Assembly: GCA_002749535.1 (NCBI GenBank) | Contig: MZZL01000404.1 | Span: 91,981-155,980 of the forward strand | DNA length: 64,000 nucleotides | DNA from: Apophysomyces variabilis | Taxonomy: Eukaryota; Mucoromycota; Mucoromycetes; Mucorales; Mucoraceae | Direction: 5' to 3' | Part shown: positions 1 through 9,398 of the stretch, piece by piece | How the letters are laid out: the number at the start of each line of letters is the position of its first letter | Numbering within the stretch: the first letter of the stretch is position 1 | Program-made: the position numbers and the translations under genes | The notes under the pieces: model-generated | What the model saw: the letters and a program-made list of their open reading frames with translations, nothing else | Told to the model about the DNA's origin: nothing | Databases searched by the model: none

Positions 1-430
1 TTGAAGTTGAGAAAGAAGGGATGAAAACAAGAATTCTGTTAGGCGATTTCATGTCAAGGCCTATCAACAAGTGCTGACTTTTTGATGTTGCTTCGTTTGC
101 CTTTTTTCTTAAAACCGAACCTCGATCGATGGAAAAGGACAATACTCCCAGGCGCGGGAAGTCGTTTTTTTTGTGTAGACACGATACCACACGTGATCTG
201 GGAGGCGGCACGGCACGCGCTTTTTCCATTTTTTCAGTGGGACGTGTGGGGCATACGATTTATCCATGCTTTGCTCTCTGGTTTAGACATGAATTGCCAT
301 CGTACCCCATCTATTCGTTGATTTATCTGGTTATTCCACTTGTAATGTCACAAAATAACGTATCTTTTGCTGGTGAATATCAAATAACTTGCTCTAATTA
401 TGGTACAATGAGACCATCAACTATGTTTTA
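1..430. other. No recognisable gene
   Basis: Only short overlapping open frames are present and none resembles a known protein. It may be the worn 5' end of the transposase relic that follows. Confidence 0.4.
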
Positions 431-2123
431 TGGACGACGCCGTAACTAGAAGAGTTGCTCTGCTTATCGCGGACGACAGGGCGACGTTGGAAAAAGGTCA
501 TCCTCCTGAGAGCGTTATAACAATGACTGGACTGGAAGAAGCAATTGCACGATAGGGAATAGCGGAAGCTGGTACTGTTTTGTCAGGATACACCTTTCAA
601 GGATATACACATTTTGAAGCAGATCATGTCAGTCTCAGTGACAAGCAGCTGTTAGTTCGAATTCGCAATCTCATTGAAAGTTGCGATGATTCCAAGTATT
701 ATAAACGATTCTTGACAGATCCAGAAAAGAAACATCAAGCATGGTTTCTGCCAATTTGTTCCGAGGATGAAGAGGTGCAGAGGCAGCTTTGATGACAATA
801 GCCCCGCAACGACTTGATGCACGAATGGACACGTTCCGCTGCGGAGAGCCAAGTTTTAGGATACATTGATGACCCTTTTATCTGGGTTAGATACCTTTAC
901 TGCCCTGCTTTCCGGTTCAAAGTACCCATCGATGTATTGATCGAGTGAACAACGTTATCAGCTTTGAACATTGAGCACTGAATCGGTCATGCAGGACTAA
1001 TCGTACTGTTCCTCAGTCAGTCCGTGAATTCATTACTAATGGCGCGATTAATATGTCTTCACGCGCATAATATCAACGATTCCCGCAGAATCGCCCTAAC
1101 GAAACAGAAGATGTAACAACTACCCAGGCGTTTTATTGGTGGCATAAGAGAATTGTGAGCTCTTACCGCCTTTCATTCTGATGAAATTGCATCATCACGG
1201 CTCTTAAATGACAGAGCTTCTTCCAAAATTCGTTTCTATGGTTGGTAAGAGTGACAAGTCCTCACCATGCATAGTTGAATCTGACACTAACTGACATATC
1301 TTTTCTTATCAAACTGAAAGAGGGGTTTCTGCATTGGGATCTGTGACATCTCTGTTCAAAGTTGCATCTGTGTCGCCATTGCTTGAAGAATTTCACATAG
1401 GATCCACTTTCAAGACAAATTGTATGGGCTGTTGAATTGTTTGGGATTGTAGCAAACATAAATGGGTCTGGCATCCTAGTAGTGTATATGGCCTTACATT
1501 TCCATCCCTGGCATGTTCAAGAGGAAGACACGGGAAGTGACTCCTTGTCAGCTTTTTTCACAATCCTTCACCAGGAGGGATTGCAGCCGAAGTTTATGTT
1601 CACCGGTAAAGGTATAGCACAAATATCTGCTATTGGGAGTGTCTGGGGACCTAGGACTCTTTGCTTTTGCTTATGGCATTGTCAAACGATGATAAAGATA
1701 AAATTAGCGCAATAAAAACTGCTTCAGCTATATATCCATTCTGGAGACGCAGTTGGAGAGCTTTCTTTTATCGACCCCGCTTTTTATTCACACCTTGTAG
1801 ACGGATTGGCTACCATACGTTCGTATGAATTTATAGGTCTTGTTAATGCTCTGATAACAAAGCATGATAATATATATATTGATACCTATTACCAGTAAAG
1901 CCATTGTTACTTCATCTTACACCTGCTATTGTATCGCCTTTTTACCAGTGATCGGGCTATCTCTATATCATCGGATGCCTTCATTCGGAATTTGTTAGTT
2001 ACGGTCTGCGATTCTTTTCTAAGTCTCACCAGTTCTCCGTTTGTAAAGGTTTTTCTGCAATATTATTTAAAGGTCTGGGATGCAGACTCGCTTGTTTTGC
2101 ACCTGTTGAAATTATTTGGATAG
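431..2123 (+). pseudogene. Decayed Mutator-like (MULE) transposase relic
   Basis: The stretch keeps pieces of a DDE transposase on the plus strand, interrupted by many stops and frame changes. The clearest piece (1420-1715) reads ELFGIVANINGSGILVVYM, then FMFTGKGIAQISAIGSVW and LCFCLWHCQTMIKIKL. This is the order expected in the MULE core: a hydrophobic strand, the second catalytic region (here TGKGIAQI where TDKD is usual) and the C-x2-H motif before the helix. An upstream piece (580-792) ends in a frame rich in charged residues, and the frame around 1040-1260 also looks once coding. No terminal repeats were found, so the element limits are unknown. It belongs to a different lineage from the MULE at 34.4 kb, judging by motif wording. 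Function is certainly lost. Confidence 0.6.
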
Positions 2124-2216
2124 AATACATCAAACCAATAAACAACTTCATTTTTTTCCGTTCGATATTAAACCTAAAGTTTTCTCTTGTTACTAAACGA
2201 TTATTCTTTATTGTAT

Positions 2217-2220
2217 CTCT

Positions 2221-2251
<31 letters not shown>
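2217..2251. repeat. Dinucleotide microsatellite (TC)n(AC)n
   Basis: A run of TC repeats passes directly into a run of AC repeats. It sits between the MULE relic and the Helitron relic. Confidence 0.85.
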
Positions 2252-2429
2252 TCCCTTTAATAAAGAAATGTCGTTTTGGTGTTGGGCCCCACACAAAAGG
2301 TGTTGGAGGAGAAGGAAACTGATGCATTAAGGAGGTACTTGGAAAAAAAAAGAGGTATGCGTAAGTATCATAGTATTTTTCACTCTGTTTACGCTTCTTC
2401 ATATTTACACTCTTCACAAGAATCAATTG

Positions 2430-4500
2430 TTTGCTTTTCTATCATGCCATTTTGCCCTTCATGCTTTGGAACTGACCATTCTCGGTCAACCAGTAGGTTA
2501 TGTCGAGCTAACGCTGCTAGATTGCGCGCTGAGGATTCCAATCCTCAGTTCTTCCAGTTTGTCACAGTTACTCCACATAGCAGTGGCATTGCTCCCATTG
2601 CAATGGAGTTGATCATGCTGATATTCATAGCGAGCTTTGCCCATTTCATTATACGACTGTTACTCACACTTTTCTACAGGGACCGCCTGATTTATCTCCC
2701 GTATTGGCTTCTATGGTTGGTCCATCTTCTTCGGTGGCAAATGACAGTGCTCAACCTTTAGAAGCATCTGTCATGCATAGCTAATTTCATAGATATAAAC
2801 AATTGCAAATTACAATAGCTTCATCATACATGTATTCTCGATTAACTTATACACATAGTAATAGTGTTGGCTTCAGTAGAACAGATGAAGAGTACAGTGA
2901 TGGTCGTCATGTCCGCCGTCGCATTGATACTGAAAGAAGAGAGCTGACTCTGCGTCCTAATATTCCTCAACTGAATAGGTATAGTATAATTTTCCAGAAT
3001 GCTTTTACTTTGCTGGATATTAATGTATGTTTCATTTTAGTATTCCTCTTACTGCTGTTGCTGATGATGATAATGCTATCACTCGTAATAACNATGGGTG
3101 GGGAAGCAATGGTGCGCTGCGAAGCGAGCAAACCAAAGCTGGTCATAATAAAATAGCAAAGTAAAATCGTAACTCACAGAAAAGGCAGTTCACTTGCTGT
3201 ACAGCCTCAACCTTAAATATATAAACGGCAGTTGGACACTATTGTCTCAACCTTAATTGCTTTTTCTGCTCTGTTGATAAAAAGGAGGGACGATAAAACT
3301 TCTACACTTCTTTTTCGAAGGACTTTACATTCTCATTGTCCATATATACGTTTTATAACAATAACCTTATTGACGAAAAGATGCCAACACGCTGTAGTCA
3401 CTCCAATCTTATCACCCATTCCCGAATTACAAGCCGCTTATGTCCCTGTAATCCCAGAAATCTTGCACGCAGTGCTCCAAACGGACAGTTTTTCAGTATT
3501 AGGACCGCCAGAAGGTAGATAAATCGACATGGCATGGAAATTATAGTGCGCAAATTTTATGAGACTCTTCTTCATTAAGACGTTGTATTCGATTAAGTTT
3601 TGTAGACGCTGAAGATAGTCAGCATGTCAATGATCGCAATGATCTTCCTCATGAGGAATCGGAGACTGAAGCGTTTTCTTTGACTGCTTCTGTCCAGGAT
3701 GCACCTATTGATAGTAATAGGAAAGCCCGTTTAGTACTTTTCTCGAAACTAACGTTCGTGGGCGTGAGATCGTCAATCACAGACATATCCTATCTTCACG
3801 TCAGGCTAATTGCCAACATTGTTGCGCCACTATGTGGCTGTGGGAGAGAGCGCATCGCTCCAGTATGGAACACTCTGTCTTCAACATGTGTTGTCGTCAG
3901 GGAAAGATAAGACTTCCGCCCTTATCCCCACCTCCAGAACCTTTGCTTAGATTGCTTACGGCTGATACTGAGGCAGGAAAGCAGTTCAGACTGAACATTA
4001 GGGCATACAATAACGTCTTTGCATTTTTCATCCATGGGTGTTCAGCGTGAGGAGTCCGTCGCAAATGCTGTAGGAGGTTCTTATACTTTCACATTCATGT
4101 CAGGTTTATTCTTTTGAATAAGGCCATTTGCTTTTCCAGACTGGATATTGTCCTGCCTTTACGCAGGTATGTATCCGTAGTCATCCCCGGCGATGAAAAC
4201 AATGCATAGGAGAATTTACGTGACATCATGTATATTGTAAAGCATGTGCAGTTGATTAGGACCAATGAGATTCATGAACATGCGTTCTTTAGGCGAGCTA
4301 GAGTAGACGATTGATATTTCTCAGGATGATTGCGTCGTGTTGCAATAATAGAGCAATGCATCGTTGATGTTAATGGGTTGCCTGCCTCATAAGCTGTGTC
4401 TCAAACTTCAATCAACCATCGTTATGCTTACGTATAGTTTAGATACAGATTTCTACAACAGCATTTGTTGTCGTGAAATAGGTCTTCTGGGAATCTACTG
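2430..4500 (+). pseudogene. Decayed Helitron (Rep/helicase-like N-terminal region)
   Basis: The diagnostic part is 3800-4110. It encodes CCRQGKIRLPPLSPPPEPLL followed by a segment ending FRLNIRAYNNVFAF, then, after a 1-nt frame change, SSMGVQREESVANAVGGSYTF. This is the conserved Helitron N-terminal motif (CC..GK..LP...PP..L, then F..NIR.YN..FAF.S.G). Near 2440-2520 a zinc-knuckle-like piece, CPSCFGTDHSRSTSRLC, lies in the same orientation and may be the start of the same protein. Downstream of 4120 only scattered matches remain, and no rolling-circle HUH motif or helicase P-loop could be traced. It lies about 200 bp upstream of the Fanzor gene on the same strand, so the Fanzor may once have been carried by this element; that link is inference. 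Confidence 0.65.
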
Positions 4501-4680
4501 AAGTTCTGTTCATATACAACAGGCATAAGTTATCTATTGTCAAAGGATGTTTCGTGTCTTTATTCTCGAAACAGAACTGATAGGTCTTCTGTTTTTATGT
4601 CGTCACAATCATGGTGGCAATGGTTTTCCTTTTTTTTTTTCGCATCTGTTCATTCTTCCTTTCTTCCCTGTTGTTTAACC

Positions 4681-7600
4681 ATGCCTCCTCGCAAACGCCG
4701 TAGAATTAATTCCAAACCAGTACCTCCAAAACCAGACCTTGATTACATCATTCTTTACCCGAAGAAACAGTCTACAAGTAGAGACAGGCCCCTCAGAAAC
4801 TGTGTCGACTTCTTGCATCGATCAGAATGATATCATCCAAGCTCCAGAAGATCCAAGCTCAGAAGAGCAAAGTGGTATGTCATACTTTTCTTGAATTATA
4901 TTTTTTGAGTTAATGAAGGAATACTGGCAATACAAAGGCACAAAAAACGAAATTACAGATTTGGACGAAAACAATCAGCCATCCATTGTACCACAAGATC
5001 TGGCCAAACACGGTAAGAGCAGAACAAGCTATAACATATTCCATTACACTCATATTTTACCCATAGCAGGAATCTCAAAAGGAAAAGGGAAAGAGAAAGC
5101 AAATGACACGTTGGATGAGGATTTTCAAGACTCCTTCAGTCCTAAGCAAGGAACATGGGCAGACAAACAGCTGCAGACATTGGAAATAGCTATCTATTTT
5201 ACAGTGTTTAGTTAAATTTTCATCGGTCTTAATATGGCGATAGTGCCACCGACAGAAGCTAGTTTGGACGCAGGCTATCTTCCGGGTCCATCCACGAGCA
5301 AAAAGTCAAAAGCATTGGCCAAGGCTGAGAAGGCTTATGCTAAGTGGAATGCGAAATTTGATGCAAAAGCTAAATTACTGGAAGACAAGCAAGAAGAGAG
5401 AATTGCATCAGGCAATACTTTACGGTGCAGTACTGGCGGTGGAACGGACCATCAACGGAGGACAAGTAAGCTCTGCCAAGACCATAAGAAAAAAAGGAAG
5501 CCACCAAAAAACTTCAAGCGAACAAGTGTCATGAAGACGTCATTGGCAAACACCTGTCGTTCTGCGGAGTTTGTCAGGTCCATCGAAGATGTTGTCAAAC
5601 ACATACAAGATGTGACTTATGTTGGTTCGCTGTTTGCCAACTTCTTCTTTGTTCAACTACTCTCCGAAAATCAGAATATTCCACCCATTACGCATGACCT
5701 ATGCTACAGTATATTTTCTATGATTGCCGGCGAAGGGAAAAATGCCAATGAAAGTCTTCAAGAAGCTTATCTGCGTTTCAAGGTCTCTGTCCCTGAATAT
5801 AAAGAAGCAAAATTCCGGTCCAGAGGTTACATGACCGTAATCTCCTCCGCTGCGAAAGAGTACGAGGAAGCAATCCGAAATCACTTGACAGCAAACTTCG
5901 AGCCAAAGACAATTCAATATCTCTTAGTCCGCATGTCTGACGAGAAGGATGAAGCATTCCGATGGAAATCCACCGTGGCGGAGCGAAGATTATTGGCAAA
6001 CTTTGTATACAAAAAAGCATGTGGTACAGAAGCGCCCTGGCCCAAAAGCATTACAGACAATAGACACAATCGTGATTATGTCAAGTCTTGCGTCGAGTTT
6101 CTACAGCAGTCAATAGGTATTACGGAAATTGACGAGACAAAACTCAATGCGAAGCCCCATCTCTTCCTTCCTTGGTTCTTTCAAGTGCTTAAGCGTCTTG
6201 AACAAAAGATATTTATTGCCGAGCCCACAGCTCAAAAGTACGTCTCCCCAGGGTACATTCATCGAATGGTAGATAAAGTATGTCGACAACGGTATTCAAA
6301 CTTAACATGAGCTGACGATATCTTAGGTCCTCGACAAAGAGAGACTGCCAAAGCGACTCGTGAAAAGCCTCGAAGATAATGTTAGGATAGCCATCAGAAA
6401 GCGAGAGAAACTTTCTCTGGCAAAGAAATTCGCTCGTCTATCGGAAACAGCTCTGTCGAAACTGCAGGAATTTATCAAGGAGACGGGGGATGCGATGGAT
6501 GCTGGGATATTTAAAGCTGAAAAACATACGGACCCACGGGGCATGAGAAGATTTACAATGTTGCCTGTGTATAGCACCCAAATGCGCCATATCACAATGG
6601 ATAATCAAGCGCTTGGTCGACTGATGTGCAAATCTGGGCTACGAGATACTCTAGCACCTGTCAAGCCCGATGAAGCCAGAGAAGTGTATTTCAAATTGTA
6701 CGACATGTCAAAAATTGGGTACAGGACTATCGAAGACTTGGAAACAGAAAAAGTGCTATATTGGTAGGATTTTTATATTTCATATGTGGGATTCTGTTAA
6801 CGCTTTCATTGAAGGGACAAAATACGAACCGATGGCACCGACGTTGAATTTATTTTTAAAAAATACAAAGCACCATACGACCCGAAAAAGAAGCCACTTA
6901 CACCTTCAGATATGAAAGGAAAGTTTGACGATGCGTTGATCTGGGGAGTTGATCCTGGAGTGGCCAGTGTTTTTGTTGCAGCAGATGGAACACATGATTC
7001 TCGACACCGGGTCCGCTCTACCAGTACCGAAGAATACTACTCTTTATGTGGGTTTAACCATGCCTCAAGAGTTCGAGAAAAATATAACAAGCAAGAACCA
7101 GCCATCAAAGATCTTATTGATAAAACACCTTCGTTGAAGACATCTGATCTGGAAAAGCTGATTATAGCAATTCGATATTGTATACAACACTATGACACTA
7201 TTTCCGAATTTTTTTGCCGATATCAAAGGTGTAGCGGATTTTCTTTGTTATAATTCTAATATCATTACTTCCCTTAGATACAGTAAATTGAGACTCAAGT
7301 CGTATATTAAGAAACAGAAAGGACGGAGCTAAATTGCAAAAAACTATTGTATGGGAGCAAAAAATATAGGTCATATAGCAAGGAAAACACATGTAAGTCC
7401 AGTGATTCGAAATGGGTCCCTTTATCAGCTAATGATCGGCCGGAGGAAAAAGAGAAGCCCATAATTATTGCTTATGGAAATGGAGCATTCTCTGGGAGCA
7501 TGAAAGGACGGAAAGCTGCGCCTACCAAAGCTATTCTGAAGGAATTGCAACAACAAGCCAGACAACGAAAGGTATAAGCGGTTACATAAAATTCCATGAG

Positions 7601-7902
7601 TGACTAAGCTCGCTTTTGTTAGGCTCCTACTTTTGTGTTCCTCATTGACGAATATCTTACGTCTCAAATATGTCCAGTCTGTCAGAAGCAAAACTTACAG
7701 AATGCAAAAGAAGGAAAAGATGCGCGAGGCCAGGAAGGCTCGAAAATTCATGCCGTACTGATATGCTCTAACAAATCATGTACGGCCATGTTTTGGGAAT
7801 CGAGACTCTATGGCTGCATCCAACATTTTGCACGTTTTCTTGCACATGAGAGATTATGCCAATCGACGACCAGGTCCCTTTATTAGATTGGCAAACACAT
7901 AA
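4681..7902 (+). pseudogene. Fanzor (eukaryotic TnpB-like RNA-guided nuclease), domain order intact, several 1-nt indels
   Basis: Fanzors are eukaryotic relatives of IS605/IS607 TnpB and cut DNA with a RuvC fold guided by an RNA transcribed from the element. RuvC-I is WGVDPGVASVFVAADG (about 6942-6990), followed by the typical STSTEEYYSLCGF. RuvC-II is IIIAYGNGAFSGSMKGRK (about 7460-7515) plus FLIDEYLTSQICPVC with the acidic residue. The zinc finger is CPVC...CSNKSC, and RuvC-III is NRDSMAASNILHVFL (about 7798-7842). Supported introns are 6278-6326, 6764-6814 and 7572-7622. A start at 4681 gives an NLS-like PPRKRRRINSK; 5234 is an alternative. Defects are a frame change near 4770, one in the T-run near 7210, changes near 7333-7350, and one extra base near 7797 just before NRD. 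All three catalytic acids are still encoded. Whether the indels are real or consensus errors cannot be told here. The family is sure, the exon map less so. Confidence 0.85.
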
Positions 7903-8078
7903 ATAGTATTCAGTTAGAGAATATTATTTCATAACTTGTTATTTGCAATATCCAGGTTCAGCTAAAAAAAGCTTTGCTTTCCCATAAAAAACGAAGAACC
8001 CCAAAAGAAGTTGAGTTCGTAATAATCCATTATGATTGGTCAACTGAGTTAAATTTGCAAAAGCAAATTTTAAAAAAG
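7903..8078 (+). other. Short AT-rich spacer 3' of the Fanzor; possible guide-RNA region
   Basis: This 176-bp stretch separates the Fanzor stop from the tRNA-Cys gene. Known Fanzor and TnpB guide RNAs arise from the 3' end of the gene and the DNA just beyond it, so this is where one would look. I see no strong hairpin or terminal repeat. The assignment is by position only. Confidence 0.2.
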
Positions 8079-8150
8079 AGGACCCACCGTGATTTGAACA
8101 CGGGACCTTGGGATCTGCAATCCCCTGCTCTACCGCTGAGCTATGAGTCC
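8079..8150 (-). tRNA. tRNA-Cys (GCA)
   Basis: The minus strand folds as a 72-nt cloverleaf. The acceptor stem is GGACTCA with TGGGTCC, the D arm GCTC/GAGC, the anticodon loop TTGCAGA (anticodon GCA), the T arm CCGTG-TTCAAAT-CACGG, and the discriminator base T. The first anticodon-stem pair (G27-A43) is mismatched. No intron and no encoded CCA are seen. A T-run starts immediately downstream (8071-8078 on the complementary strand), suitable as a Pol III terminator. The 5' end is abutted by the LINE, which duplicated nucleotides 1-15 and so left this copy whole. Confidence 0.93.
8136..8150. repeat. Left target-site duplication of the LINE (inside tRNA-Cys 5' end)
   Basis: The 15-mer ctgagctatgagtcc is the complement of tRNA-Cys nucleotides 1-15. 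The same 15 bases recur at 13007-13021 on the far side of the LINE. Confidence 0.88.
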
Positions 8151-8489
8151 ACGCTCTTTCGCTTTTTCATCGCTTTTTTTGACTTCACGAAAGAAGTGTT
8201 CCTTTCATCTTTAAAAAAAAAGTGTTCATCCGTCCTTTATTTTTTGATATATTGTTCTCCCCGATTTCCACTTTACTATATCTCAATTTCAGTGCGTGTT
8301 AGCTTAAACTTTTCCCTGTTTTTACATCAATTTTCTGAACGTTCGAAAAAATTTTATCAGAAAGAAAAAGGATTTTTTTTCTCAAGTTCCCCTCCCCCTC
8401 CCTCTTCTTCAATCCCCGCCCTAAATTTTTCTTCCCAGGTGCACCCCCCCTTTGATATTCAATTTCAACAGGCGCCTTTTTCAGAAATT

Positions 8490-9398
8490 ATGCCGTCTGA
8501 TTTTACTACTGCTCTTCAGGACATGCAATCTCAAATTGCTGCCTTAGTTGCCCGTGTTTCCTCACAAGAGGAACAATTGACTAAACTTCAAAACTTGGTT
8601 CTCGAAAACAAGCAGCTTCGTGAAGAGGTTACTTCTCTAAAAGCCCGTCTTGCTGCTGTCTCCAAGGATACTTCCTTTATTTCCTCTTCTTCCAATGCTC
8701 CCCACACTGTTTCTCCTTCTTCGTCAGCTATTTCCAATAGCGCAGAATCATCGACCTGGGCAACGATAGTAAAAAAGCATCGTCCTCCCCATCTACCCGC
8801 TTCTGAGCGAAAACAGGCTGCAGCTGCTCATGGTTTCCAAATTCCATCTGGACTGCAAGGATTTGGCTATATATTTATTCCGCGTGCAAAACGCATGGAT
8901 CGTTCTGAAATCCGCCGCCGTCTCCGCAAGCTTGGGCTGGAATCTGCTCGTATCCTCAATATTTCTTTTCCTACATGTAACGTTATTGGCCTTCTTGTTC
9001 ATGCTCAGTATGAACCTGTTGTAAAAGAACTTTTACAAAAGGTTAAAGTCACTATTCTCTCTGACTTTGATCCAGTGGACCCCTCTCATCTGGCCGACCC
9101 TCAATTTAAAGATTTACCTGATGCCGAACGCGCTGCCCATGCTTTACATCTAAATCGCCAGCGTTGTATGAATGCTCTGAAATTCATACGCCCTCCTGTT
9201 GCTGCTGCTGTCTGTCGTGACTTTTTTCAAGCAGGGTGGATCTCAGATGAAGATGTACAGTCTGTCCTTGCATCTGCGTATCCGCCCCGTGACCGCGATA
9301 ATCCTGCTGCTGGTTTCATCAAAACTGATGCTAACGAAGATGACGATAAAATGCTCGATAACTATTCCGCTGCCTCTGCTTTCTCCACTCCTCAATGA
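8490..9398 (+). CDS. LINE ORF1 protein (nucleic-acid chaperone-like, coiled coil)
   Basis: The 302-residue protein starts at the first ATG after the CT-rich leader; the open frame extends upstream through the tRNA only by chance. Residues about 5-60 form a likely coiled coil (heptads around QSQIAALVARVSSQEEQLTK and LENKQLREEVTSLKARLAAV). A Ser-rich linker follows, then WATIVKKHRPP, which resembles the basic lead-in to the RRM-like domain of LINE ORF1 proteins. The region GFGYIFIPRAKRMDRSEIRR to about residue 200 looks like an RRM/transposase-22-type fold. In related elements ORF1p trimerises and coats the element RNA. Its stop overlaps the ORF2 start in ATGA, which suggests reinitiation or coupled translation. 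The frame is fully open. Confidence 0.8.
   Translation: MPSDFTTALQDMQSQIAALVARVSSQEEQLTKLQNLVLENKQLREEVTSLKARLAAVSKDTSFISSSSNAPHTVSPSSSAISNSAESSTWATIVKKHRPPHLPASERKQAAAAHGFQIPSGLQGFGYIFIPRAKRMDRSEIRRRLRKLGLESARILNISFPTCNVIGLLVHAQYEPVVKELLQKVKVTILSDFDPVDPSHLADPQFKDLPDAERAAHALHLNRQRCMNALKFIRPPVAAAVCRDFFQAGWISDEDVQSVLASAYPPRDRDNPAAGFIKTDANEDDDKMLDNYSAASAFSTPQ

Noticed and set aside
7974..8489. ORF1 of the LINE starting upstream of the tRNA gene
   Set aside because: The frame is open by chance through the tRNA and CT-rich leader; the 15-bp duplication places the element start at 8151 and the first good ATG is 8490.
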